Below are positions 40,175 through 48,676 of a stretch of 64,000 nucleotides of DNA, piece by piece; positions within the stretch are counted from its first letter, which is position 1; every line of letters starts with the position of its first letter. The translations under genes were made by a program, and so were the position numbers. The notes under the pieces are model-generated. The model had not been told where the DNA came from. It ran no database searches and was given only the letters and a program-made list of their open reading frames with translations. The DNA is from CAWJKP01 sp963843465 (GTDB lineage: Bacteria; Planctomycetota; Planctomycetia; Pirellulales; Thermoguttaceae). The stretch spans positions 372,001 to 436,000 of the forward strand of contig CAWJKP010000007.1 of assembly GCA_963843465.1 (NCBI GenBank), given 5' to 3'.

Positions 40175-43100
40175 GTGCGCGGTTCTCCGTCGGATTGGAA
40201 AGGGGGAGGGGGAGAAGAAGGGTCCGCATCGGCTGCGCCGGCCTTGGGATTGATTCTCCGATGAATCTCCAGAATCGCCAGCACCGCGAGCACGCCGGCG
40301 CACGCGCCGACCGCGGCCGACCAGGGAAGGAGCACGACGCCCAGTTTCCCCAGCAAGAAGCCGCCCGCCAACCCAAGGGAGCCCCCCAGGAAGCAGGAGA
40401 CGAGCCGTCGGGAAGCGGCAGAAGCGAACAGCCGCGACTCGCCCAGCCCGATAATCACGTAAAAGAACACCGGCGTGAGGAAGATGCCGAAGAGCGTCAC
40501 GCCGAACATGCCGCTGAAGACGGCAACCCCCAGCGACCGCCGCATCTCCGCCCCGGCTCCCGAAGCGATCATCAAAGGAATCACTCCGAAGATGAAGGCG
40601 AAGGACGTCATGAGGATCGGCCGCAGCCGCAGCCGCGAGGCTTCTTTCGTCGCCTCGAATGCGGAGCGGCCCTCCAGGTGCAACTGCTTGGCATACTCGA
40701 CCACGAGGATCGCATTCTTGCACGCCAGCCCAACCAGTACGACCAGGCCGATCTGCACGAAAATGTTGACGTCCCGCTGCGTGAAGAGAACGCCTGCCAC
40801 GGAACAGAGCAAACACAACGGCACGACGAGGATCACCGCCAGCGGCAGCGACCAGCTCTCGTAGAGCGCCGACAAGGCGAGGAACACGCTGACGATGGCC
40901 AGGAAGAAGACGTAAAGCGACGTGTCGCCCACCCGCTTCTGCAGGAACATGAGCTCGGTCCAGTCCGCGTTCATGGAAAGGGGCAAGGTTTCGGACGCCA
41001 TTTTGTCGATGACCTTGATGGCCTCGCCCGTGCTGGTGCCGGTCTTGATGTTGCCCGTGACGGAGGCCGCCGCGTAAAGGTTATAACGCGGCACGGCAAT
41101 CGGGCCGGCAATCTCCCGCGGGTGGGCCAGGGTGCCCAGCAGGACCATCTGTCCAAACCTGTTTCGAACCTGGAACAGGTTGAGGTCTTCCACGCGGTTG
41201 CGATAGGTCCCGTCGGCCTGGACCGTGACCTGCCAGTGACGGCCGAAATCGTTGAAACTGTTGACGTAGCTCGAGCCCATGAGAATATCCAAGGTCTGAT
41301 TCACGTCGTCCAGCGACACGCCCAGAGATGCAACCTTGTCCCGGTCGATGTCGAGGAAGAGCTGCGGGGTCCTGGAGCGGAATTGCGTCGTCACCCGGCT
41401 CAGGCCGGGGACCTTCCCCAGTTTTTGGATCAAACCTTCGGTTTGCTTCTGCAAGGCTACCAGGCCGAGGTCGCCGCGGTCCTCGACGATGAACTTGAAT
41501 CCGCCCGCGACGCCCAGGCCCGGGATCGCCGAGGCCCCGAGCACCGTGAACTGGGCCTCCGGGACGCCCTCGATACAGGCCTTGTTGAGGTTGTTCATGA
41601 TCGCCGTGTCGCGCAGCCCCGGTTTTGTCCGCAGGTCGAAGGGGGCGAGGACGATGAACATCGAGGCGAAGTTGGAACTGTTCGCCTGCAACAGAAACGA
41701 ATATCCCGCAAAGGCAACCGTGTGCGCTATGCCGGGCGTATGGCGCGCGATCTTTTGAATCTTGGCGACGACCGCTTTGGTTCGCTCCAAAGACGCCGAG
41801 TCGGGCAGTTGGATGTTGGCGATCAGCCGGCCCTGGTCCTGCTGCGGAATGAATCCGGTCGGCGCCCTTTGAAATGTCAAATAGGTCAGTGCCAGCAAAC
41901 CGCCATAGACTGCCAATACGACCACGCAGACGCGCAACAATCCGCCGACGGAATACGCATAGCCCGAAGACATCCGGTCGAAGTAGTGGTTGAACTTGCG
42001 AAACAACCAGCCGAGGACGAGGTTCACGCGCCCGATGACCAACCAACCGACGGCGCCGCCCGCCACGCCGCCGGGAATAAAGAAAACAGCCGGCATGAGC
42101 CAGGACAGCCACGCCGGACCGCCGGCGGAAACTCCCGCCGCCCCCGCTGCCGGCGGGCCGAGATGACCGGCCAGAAATTCCCGCCCCAACCAAACCGTGA
42201 GCAGTCCGCCCGCGACGCCGAAGATCCACCACGGCAAGGCTTCGCGGCGAAGCTCGTGGGCCGTGTGTCCCTCTTCGGTCTTGAACAGCAGCACGGCCCG
42301 CGAAGGGGTCATGGTAATGGCATTGATCGCGGAAATGACCGTCGAGACGGAAATCGTCAAGGCAAACTGCCGGAAAAATTGGCCCGTGATGCCGCTGAGA
42401 AAGGCACAGGGCACGAAAACCGCGCAGAGCACCAAGGCCACCGCGATGATCGGTCCCGTCACCTCTTCCATGGCCTTGATGGTGGCCGTGCGAACGTCAT
42501 GGCCGCGGGCGAGCATCCGCTCGATATTTTCCAGCACGACGATGGCATCGTCCACGACAATGCCGATGGCCAACACCAGCCCGAACAGCGAGATGTTGTT
42601 CAAACTGAAGCTCATGGCGGCCATCACCGCGAAAGTGCCGATGATCGACACGGGCACGTCGATCATCGGCAAGATCATTGCCTTCCAGTCCTGGAGGAAG
42701 ATCAGCACCACCAGGCCGACCAGCGCCACGGCCTCCAACATGGTGACCACCACGTCTTGGACGGATTCACGAATGAACGGCGTCGTATCGTAGCCGATGG
42801 CATAATCCAGTCCGTCGGGGAAGCGCGTCTTCAGCTCCTCCATCTTCCTGCGGACGGCGTCGGCCACTTGCAGCGCGTTGGTGTCGGGCTGTTGGTAGAC
42901 GCTGAGACCTACGGAGGGCCGCCCGTCAAAGCTGCACGATGCGTTGTAATTCTGCGCGCCCAGCTCGATGCGGGCCACGTCGCGGAGGCGGACGACGCCG
43001 AACGACGGCTGGCCTGGCCCGCGGTCCGGTGTTACGCCGTTGTTGACCCCGATGTTGGCGGTCGTGGCGCCGCCAGTCGGTGCAGCTCCCGCACCTCCCG

Positions 43101-44147
43101 TCGCCGGACCGCCCGTCATTCCACCTCCCCCCGTCGAGCCGCCGCCGCCGGAGGTCGCGCCGCCGCCGCTGGTGGCGCCGCCGCCGCTGGTGGCGCCGCC
43201 GGTCGTTGGGCCCGATGCCGACTGGCCCGTCGTCGAGGAGTCGCTCGTCGTGCCGCCGCCCGTCGTTGCAGCGGATGCCGTGGCGGCGGAGGATCCGGCG
43301 GTGGCAGGATTGGGCAAGCCGAAATTGCCCTGGGGCGGCGCCGCCATGGCCGTGCGGGCCGACGGAGGCGGAGCGGTCATGGCGGCCTTGACGATGATCT
43401 CGCCGAACTGTTCCGGCGTGTTGAGCCGGCCCAAGGTGTTGATCGGCAGCTCGAAGGCCTGGCCTGGGTAGGTAGGCGGCTCGCCGATCCAGCCCGCCGG
43501 CGCATCCAGGTTCTGGTTGCGTATCGCGTTGGCGACATCGACGGCGGTAATGTTGCAGGCCGCCATCTTCTGCGGATTCAGCCAGCAACGGATGCTGTAG
43601 TCGCGCTCTCCCTGGTAGGTGATATCCGACACGCCGGGCACGCGCAACAGCTCGTCCCGAACGTTGATCGTGGCGTAGTTGCTGAGGTAGATGTCGTCGT
43701 AGCGGCCGTGCGGAGAAAAGAAGTTCACGATCATGAGGATGTCGGGCGTCTTTTTGCGGATCGTGATTCCCTGGTTCTGGACCTCGATCGGCAACTGCGG
43801 CATGGCCAGCGCCACGCGATTCTGCACCTTGACCACCGCCGTATTCAGGTTGGTGCCGATGTCGAAGGTAACCGTCAGGGAGTACGTGCCGTCGTTGCCC
43901 GATTGCGACGACATGTAGAGCATGCCCTCGACGCCGTTGACCTGTTGCTCGATGGGCGCGCCGACCGTGTCCGCCACGACTTGGGCGCTGGCGCCGGATA
44001 GCTGATCGATATGTTGACGCCGGGCGGCGTGATTCGCGGGTACTGCGCGATCGGCAGGAACAAGAGCGAGATCCCGCCGATCAAGGTAATGACGACTGAT
44101 AGCACCGTGGCGAAGATCGGGCGGTCAATGAAGAATCGCGAGATCAT
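40171..44147 (-). pseudogene. RND efflux permease 1 (one frameshift near N-terminus)
   Basis: ATG 44147 begins MISRFFIDRPIFATVLSVVI. After NISISYP a missing G near 43995 (CCGGCGCC for CCGGGCGCC) breaks the frame; adding it continues GASAQVVADTVGAPIEQQV. Corrected length 1325 residues. RND motifs: YDTTPFIRESVQDV, GLVLAIGIVVDDAIVVLENI and LVGLACKNAILVVEYAKQ. Extra features: a docking-region insertion of about 90 residues dominated by G/S/T (TSGGGATSGGGATSGGGG), an insert between TM6 and TM7 with added hydrophobic stretches, and a C-terminal extension with two more membrane segments (LGGSLGLAGGFLLGKLGVVL). Two permeases with one adaptor suggest a hetero-multimeric pump of the MdtBC kind. Confidence 0.88.
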
Positions 44148-44157
44148 GGAGACCGCT

Positions 44158-45468
44158 TCAATCCTTGGGTTTTCCGCTTGCGGACGGAGCGGGCTTCGCC
44201 CGGCCGGACGTCTGCGGCGCAGCCTCGGATTGCCCGGCAAGCGACGGCATCGGCCTGAAGTCCGGCGTGACTTTCACTTCCGGGCGCACTTGCTGTATCG
44301 CGCCCACGACGACCCAATCGTCCGGCTTGATTTCCCCATTCACCACGCGGAGGCCGTCTTCCTGCAGGGGACCGGTCGTGACGCTGCGGGTCTGGACTTT
44401 ATTCTCCCCGTCGAGGACGTAAACATACTTGAGTCCCTGATTCGACTGGATGGCCCGATCGATGATCAGCAGCGCTTCGTGCGGTTGGCCGATCGGCAGC
44501 CGGACGCGTACGAACATGCCGGGCGAAAAGAGCCGGGGAACGGACTGTCGAGGCTTTGCGGCGCCCGCAGCGGAAGCCTCTCCCGGGGACGAAGCCTTCG
44601 GCTCCGGATCGCCGGCAGCCTCGGTCGCGGGAATCAGCTTTGGGTTGGCGAACACGCCGCGTATGGTGATGCTTCCCGTCGTGGAGTTTACCTGGTTGTT
44701 GACGAAGTTGATCGTTGCCTTGTGCGGGAAGCCGTCCTCGTTTTGCAACCCCAGCATCACCGACAGGTCTCCCTCCGCCGGCACCGTGATCTTGCCTTCC
44801 GAGACCGCCTTGCGGATCTGCAACAAGGTGCGTTCATCCATGTCGAAATAGACATACATCGGGTCCCGCGACACGACCGTGGTCAACAGCGTCTGGTCCT
44901 GGTTGACCAGGTTTCCCAGGGTGAGGTAATAGCGGCTCACCTGGCCGTCGATCGGCGATACGACGCGCGTGAACTCTTTGTTCAACTTGTAGACTTCCAG
45001 GCTCTTGTTTTGAGCGACCACTCGGGCCTCGGCTTCGGCGACTGTCGCCTTATACTGGTCCAGTGCCTGCTGGCTGACGGCGCCGGGCGTGGTCCTATCG
45101 AGGGCCTCGTAGCGCGCCAAAGTGGTCTTCGCCAGATCGAGTTGCGCCTGGTCGAGAACGACCTGGCTCTTGGCCTGGTCAAACTGCGCTTGGTACGGGC
45201 GTGGATCGACCTCGAACAAGAGGTCCCCGGCTTTGACTTCCGATCCCTCCTTGAAGGGCATCTGCACCAGGTAGCCGGTGACCCGGGGGACGATATTGAC
45301 CGACTGGACGGCGTCGGTCCGGCCGGTGAAGTCCACGTAGTCGGTGACAACCTGCTGGACGGGATGGCTCACCGTCACGACGGGAACTTCGGCCGCTCCG
45401 ACTTCACGAGTTTTCGACCGGCAACCCGCGGCGACTGCCGTGAGCAGCAGGCCGAGGAGAATCACCAT
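44158..45468 (-). CDS. RND periplasmic adaptor (membrane fusion) lipoprotein
   Basis: 436 residues from ATG 45468, with a near-perfect ribosome site (AAGGAGGT). The leader MVILLGLLLTAVAAGC ends in a lipobox, so it is lipid-anchored like AcrA. Domains in order: barrel-sandwich first half (TGRTDAVQSVNIVPRVTGYL), lipoyl-like segment (GSEVKAGDLLFEVDPRPYQA), alpha-hairpin (DQAKSQVVLDQAQLDLAKTT ... AEAEARVVAQNK), second half (RVVSPIDGQVSRYYLTLGNL), beta-barrel and membrane-proximal domain (PGMFVRVRLPIGQP). The C-terminus is Ala/Pro/Lys-rich. First gene of the operon adaptor-permease 1-permease 2. No regulator gene is adjacent. Confidence 0.92.
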   Translation of the reverse strand: MVILLGLLLTAVAAGCRSKTREVGAAEVPVVTVSHPVQQVVTDYVDFTGRTDAVQSVNIVPRVTGYLVQMPFKEGSEVKAGDLLFEVDPRPYQAQFDQAKSQVVLDQAQLDLAKTTLARYEALDRTTPGAVSQQALDQYKATVAEAEARVVAQNKSLEVYKLNKEFTRVVSPIDGQVSRYYLTLGNLVNQDQTLLTTVVSRDPMYVYFDMDERTLLQIRKAVSEGKITVPAEGDLSVMLGLQNEDGFPHKATINFVNNQVNSTTGSITIRGVFANPKLIPATEAAGDPEPKASSPGEASAAGAAKPRQSVPRLFSPGMFVRVRLPIGQPHEALLIIDRAIQSNQGLKYVYVLDGENKVQTRSVTTGPLQEDGLRVVNGEIKPDDWVVVGAIQQVRPEVKVTPDFRPMPSLAGQSEAAPQTSGRAKPAPSASGKPKD

Positions 45469-45994
45469 AGACCTCCTTGCCAAGCCCGCAGCGCGAGCAA
45501 GGGAATTCCACCGAGACCTCGTCTGTGGTACGGGTTGCGAAAGGAGAGAGGAAACGCGTGCCGAGAACCAAGGACTCATGCGATCTCTCCTCTTTCAGAC
45601 GCGTCGCCGGGGAAAAACCAGGAGTTCGTCGTGGGGGATCTTGGACATGCCCGATCGCTGCTCTTAATCTAACAATCCCCGCAATCGGGTCAAGCAGGGC
45701 GCCAGCGAGATTCGTGACCTGATTCGCCGCAAGTCGGCGGCTTGCACCATCGGTACAGCCGGCGTGCCGCGTGAGCGTTGAGCCCGGTCTCCAGCTCCGT
45801 CTTTGATCGACGCAGGCAGTGCGCGCCGGCCTGCCAAAACTGCGATCCCGAAGACCGATTCTGCCGCTGCCGCAATCGTTCCCGGCCCCGTGTGTTCCCT
45901 TCGTCTACGCACATTGGCCTGAGTCCTCCCTGCTGGTCCCGTTCCCATCGCGTCCGCGTGGTCCCGGGCCGAATGCGGCGTGAGGGCCGATAGC
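45469..45994. other. Gene-poor stretch upstream of the efflux operon
   Basis: Presumably contains the efflux promoter on the minus strand. Short open frames on both strands look incidental. No regulator, repeat or RNA was recognised. Confidence 0.35.
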
Positions 45995-46530
45995 TTACTT
46001 GCCCGGCAAGAACCGCACGTTCTCCACGTGCGCGTTTGTGTGGATCTTGCCTACCGTCGCGCTCGTGACGAGCTTGCCGTGGATTCGCAGGTTCTCGAAA
46101 GTCACATCCTCGACGCGGTGTTCGGCGTCGTATCCGGCGAGGGTCGAGGGAACCGGCGACCCGCCGCTGAGTGTGATGTTGCGGAAGACGACGCCCTGAA
46201 TGCGGCCCCGCTGGTCGTCCTTGCTCCACATGTCACGGTCGATGACCAGTTCCAATAGTTGACCGTGGCCATATAGACGAACACCCGCTTCCCGTTCACC
46301 TCCACCGAGCAGTCCTCGAAGGCCGATTCGCTTGGCGGCGGGGGATAGACCACAAGCTCGCGGGCGGCAGCCGGCAGGCTGACAAGGGTTGCCAGAAGCG
46401 GAGCCAAAAAACGTGCGGTAGGGAGTTTCGCTTCGGGCCACCGGTCGGCCGCCGCCGCGCTGGGAAGCACGGCGCCGTCGAGCGCGGCTAGGCCCAGGGC
46501 ATGAAACTGCCGCCGCGTCATTGCTCGCAT
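45995..46530 (-). pseudogene. Exported carbohydrate-enzyme-like gene with internal deletion
   Basis: ATG 46530 (AAGGAA upstream) starts MRAMTRRQFHALGLAALDGA, a Tat-like leader, followed by a second hydrophobic stretch (FLAPLLATLVSLPAAARE) and VVYPPPPSESAFEDCSVEVN. Near 46258 the frame changes and the other frame gives LVIDRDMWSKDDQRGRIQGV, VVFRNITLSGGSP and VEDVTFENLRIHGK to a stop at 45995. The last part is a right-handed beta-helix end as in pectate-lyase/GH28-like proteins. Start and end are present but the middle (probably several hundred codons) is gone, so this is a deletion remnant. Confidence 0.55.
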
Positions 46531-46809
46531 GGCTTGTTCCTTCTTGCTTCGGGCCGATGAAAATAGTTCCCAGCGATCAGAATAACCGAAATGGTATCCA
46601 GTTCGCGTCAGGTTCGTCGCCTTCAAGTATAGTAGCGAATGTTACAGGTTCTCTCGTGCCCACCTCATGTGCCACGCCCGCCACCCTTTTCAAGGAGAGC
46701 CCCCACCGGGTGGCGCGTTCTGTAGACGCGCCAGCAGTCCTGCTGAGGCGCAGCAGGCGGCGGACGGCTTCTGGGTCGTTTTGGGCAGGGATCGCGCGTT
46801 CGGCGGGCG

Positions 46810-47073
46810 CTAGCCGACGATGAACTTGCCCTTCGGCAAGCGGAACATGAGGGCCAGGCCACCGTTCCAGAACCGCTCCACGACTTCGCTACGGCAGTCC
46901 AGCATGGTCCCGTTGGCCCAAGTGGTGAGCCAGAAGTGGCCCCGCTTGTATTTGACGTAGGCCGTGATCTCCCGACCGCAGACGGTCGCACCGTAGGCGG
47001 CGAACTCATGCCCCTCATGTTCGATGATCCCGATCTCAATCTGTCCCTGACGAATCGCACGAGTCGAAGCCAT
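46810..47073 (-). CDS. Small hypothetical protein
   Basis: An 87-residue protein from ATG 47073, with AAGGAG about nine bases upstream. It reads like a compact beta-rich domain (IEIGIIEHEGHEFAAYGATV, then REITAYVKYKRGHFWLTTWA) with one Cys in ATVCGREI and one in MLDCRSEV. No signal peptide or membrane segment. It is divergent from higBA, with about 100 bases between it and the higBA operators. Function unknown; its presence beside higBA and near an integration site suggests accessory DNA. Confidence 0.65.
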   Translation of the reverse strand: MASTRAIRQGQIEIGIIEHEGHEFAAYGATVCGREITAYVKYKRGHFWLTTWANGTMLDCRSEVVERFWNGGLALMFRLPKGKFIVG

Positions 47074-47173
47074 GTCTGAATCTCCTTGTTTCGAGGTGTT
47101 GGATTGGCCACACCTCGTCAAGGAGGTCCGGTTTTTGCCGCAGGACGGCCTCTACCTTCGACCTGCTTGGGGA

Positions 47174-47190
47174 GTTCGCACTTCACGAAC
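47174..47190. promoter_or_regulatory. HigA operator candidate O1
   Basis: GTTCG-N7-CGAAC, a perfect 5-bp inverted repeat. It is the same pattern as the second copy exactly 30 bases downstream. Confidence 0.6.
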
Positions 47191-47197
47191 ATTGCCC

Positions 47198-47226
47198 TTG
47201 TCAGTTCGTATTGTGCGAACTATAAT
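47198..47226 (+). promoter_or_regulatory. higBA promoter with embedded operator O2
   Basis: TTGTCA (-35) at 47198-47203 and TATAAT (-10) at 47221-47226 have the ideal 17-base spacer. That spacer is itself a perfect inverted repeat, GTTCG-N7-CGAAC (47204-47220). A repressor bound there would block RNA polymerase. Two such sites 30 bp (about three helical turns) apart suggest cooperative binding by the HigA antitoxin. Confidence 0.75.
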
Positions 47227-47258
47227 CTGGTGATGACCGATAGAAGGAGTGGCGACGG

Positions 47259-47633
47259 ATGCGGGTCATCTCAAAGGCACGGTTGAAAAGCTTTTGGGAA
47301 ACCCCCGGCCAGGGGGATTCCGAAGGTCCATTACGGGCTTGGTACACCCACGTCAATCACCGGACGGTGGCGTGGCAATCGTGGGGTGACGTGAAAACCG
47401 ACTTCGGCAGTGCGAGCTTGGTCGGTAGTTGCGTCGTCTTCAACATTGGCGGAAACAAGTATCGGCTGGTGACACGTATCCTCTACCCGAGCCAGAAGGT
47501 CTTCGTTCTCAAGGTGATGTCGCACGAGGAATACGACCAGGACAAATGGAAGGACGAGTGCGGGTGTTTCCAGCCGCCGCCAACACGTAAGGCGACTCGC
47601 AAAGGTATTCGACGCAGACGGAGGAGACGATGA
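47259..47633 (+). CDS. higB: HigB-family mRNA interferase toxin
   Basis: 124 residues from ATG 47259, with AAGGAG nine bases upstream. HigB toxins cleave mRNA on the ribosome. The family pattern is clear: MRVISKARLKSFWETPG, LRAWYTHVNHRTVAWQSWGD, SCVVFNIGGNKYRLVTRI (the IGGNKYRLV core) and VFVLKVMSHEEYDQDKW. After the normal end there is an unusual tail with two Cys (ECGCF) and a run of Arg (RRRRRRR). The gene overlaps higA by four bases (ATGA), with the toxin first, as in classical higBA. Regulated from the promoter/operator pair just upstream. Confidence 0.9.
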   Translation: MRVISKARLKSFWETPGQGDSEGPLRAWYTHVNHRTVAWQSWGDVKTDFGSASLVGSCVVFNIGGNKYRLVTRILYPSQKVFVLKVMSHEEYDQDKWKDECGCFQPPPTRKATRKGIRRRRRRR

Positions 47634-48064
47634 TGGCCACCAAGACTTCTTCTCAATTCAAGGGCAAGGTCCGGGACGATTACCTCGAACTCGTAGTGAA
47701 GTTTCCCCTGGCTTCACTCAAGTCCGAGGAGCAGTTTCAAGACGCCCAGGCGGTCCTTGACGAGTTGTTGGCCAAGGGGAAACTGAGTGTTGGGGAAGAG
47801 ATTTACCTGGATGCTCTCAGCGATCTGGTCGCTTCCTACGAGGATGCCCATTACCCCATCGAACCTGCATCGGATGCCGATATGCTTCGGCACCTGATGG
47901 AAGCCAAGGGCGTCACCCAGGCAGAACTTCACCGGGACACGGGGCTTGCCAAGTCGTCAATCTCCGAGGTCCTGGCTGGCAGAAAGACCTTCAGTCGCCA
48001 GATGATCCGCAGGCTGGCCGACTACTTCAAGGTCGATGTCAGTATTCTGGCCTCGAACATCTGA
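47630..48064 (+). CDS. higA: HigA-family antitoxin (XRE helix-turn-helix)
   Basis: 144 residues; the start overlaps the higB stop. The N-terminal part (LASLKSEEQFQDAQAVLDEL) matches the toxin-binding region of HigA; YEDAHYPIEPASDADMLRHL is a family hallmark. The C-terminal XRE domain is complete: MEAKGVTQAELHRDTGLAKS, then SISEVLAGRKTFSRQMIRRL. It neutralises HigB and should repress its own operon through the GTTCG-N7-CGAAC sites. An internal ATG two residues in is equally good as start. Confidence 0.92.
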   Translation: MMATKTSSQFKGKVRDDYLELVVKFPLASLKSEEQFQDAQAVLDELLAKGKLSVGEEIYLDALSDLVASYEDAHYPIEPASDADMLRHLMEAKGVTQAELHRDTGLAKSSISEVLAGRKTFSRQMIRRLADYFKVDVSILASNI

Positions 48065-48088
48065 ACGATAGCGATGGTCCAAGGGCGA

Positions 48089-48291
48089 TCAGCAGCTCAG
48101 CTTGTCGGTGGCCTCGGCCAACTGCCCTTTCGTCTTCTTGACATATCGGGCGGTCGTGTTTAGCGATTCGTGGCCGAGAATCTGGGCCAGGCCGACCAGA
48201 TCGCCGGGATTGTCCTCAAGGTATTGATGGGCGATTCGTCTGGTGTCGTATACGTCCTGCTTGATCTCGTTGACGTGACTCTGGATGGTTT
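48089..48291 (-). pseudogene. Tyrosine recombinase C-terminal remnant
   Basis: The reverse strand reads VNEIKQDVYDTRRIAHQYLE, then LVGLAQILGHESLNTTARYV and KKTKGQLAEATDKLSC to a TGA at 48089-48091. This contains the last catalytic residues of a phage-type integrase: His of LGHESL and the Tyr nucleophile in ARYV. Everything upstream is gone. It is unrelated in sequence to the integrase at 48677 and probably belonged to an older element at the same tRNA. Confidence 0.8.
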
Positions 48292-48383
48292 AGATTTTTA
48301 GACTGATGGCACAACCTGACCAACTGCCCGCCCAACAGTCTAAGAAATAGTCTAAGAACAGAAAGTCTAAGAAAACGGCATAA

Positions 48384-48420
48384 AGAAAGCCTTACGCAAC
48401 TCATTGCTGCGTAAGGCTTT
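48384..48420 (-). terminator. Original tRNA-Pro terminator (left of element)
   Basis: A perfect stem of about 13 bp: AAAGCCTTACGCA and TGCGTAAGGCTTT, followed on the minus strand by a T-rich stretch. It lies next to the attachment repeat, where the tRNA-Pro terminator would have been before integration. Confidence 0.7.
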
Positions 48421-48425
48421 GCAAG

Positions 48426-48473
48426 GTCGGGGCGACAGGATTCGAACCTGCGACCTTCTGAACCCCATTCAGA
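48426..48473. repeat. Attachment site (att), left: 48-bp tRNA-Pro 3' copy
   Basis: Identical over all 48 bases to 56887-56934, which is the 3' part of the intact tRNA-Pro on the minus strand. It begins gtcggggcgacaggattcg. Similarity extends less perfectly to about 48384 through the terminator hairpin. This is the expected footprint of site-specific integration. Confidence 0.92.
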
Positions 48474-48560
48474 TTCCGGGCGGTTTCCAGGGTTATTGAA
48501 CGTCTGATATTTTCGTTGACGGCTGTTGCTTTTCCCTACGAATTGCCGTACAATCTGCCA

Positions 48561-48633
48561 GTTACCCCAGTTGACGGCCGTTGACCGTCTGATTCGGAAA
48601 TTGCCGCCAAAAGTTACCCCAAAGTTACCCCAG
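48561..48633 (+). promoter_or_regulatory. Integrase arm-type site candidates, left
   Basis: GTTACCCCAG at 48561-48570, GTTACCCC at 48613-48620 and GTTACCCCAG at 48624-48633. The last two are 11 bp apart and preceded by CCGCCAAAA, exactly as at the right end. Confidence 0.65.
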
Positions 48634-48676
48634 ACGACACGCGAGCGTCACTCCAACTCATTTGGGACTGGAAATC

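Noticed and set aside
40195..44001. Plus-strand open frame of 1268 codons opposite RND permease 1
   Set aside because: Arg/Gly/His-rich nonsense composition; the minus strand encodes an unmistakable RND permease.
48426..48473. A second functional tRNA-Pro
   Set aside because: Only the 3' part of the tRNA is present; after 48473 the D-arm and 5' acceptor are missing, so it is the att copy.
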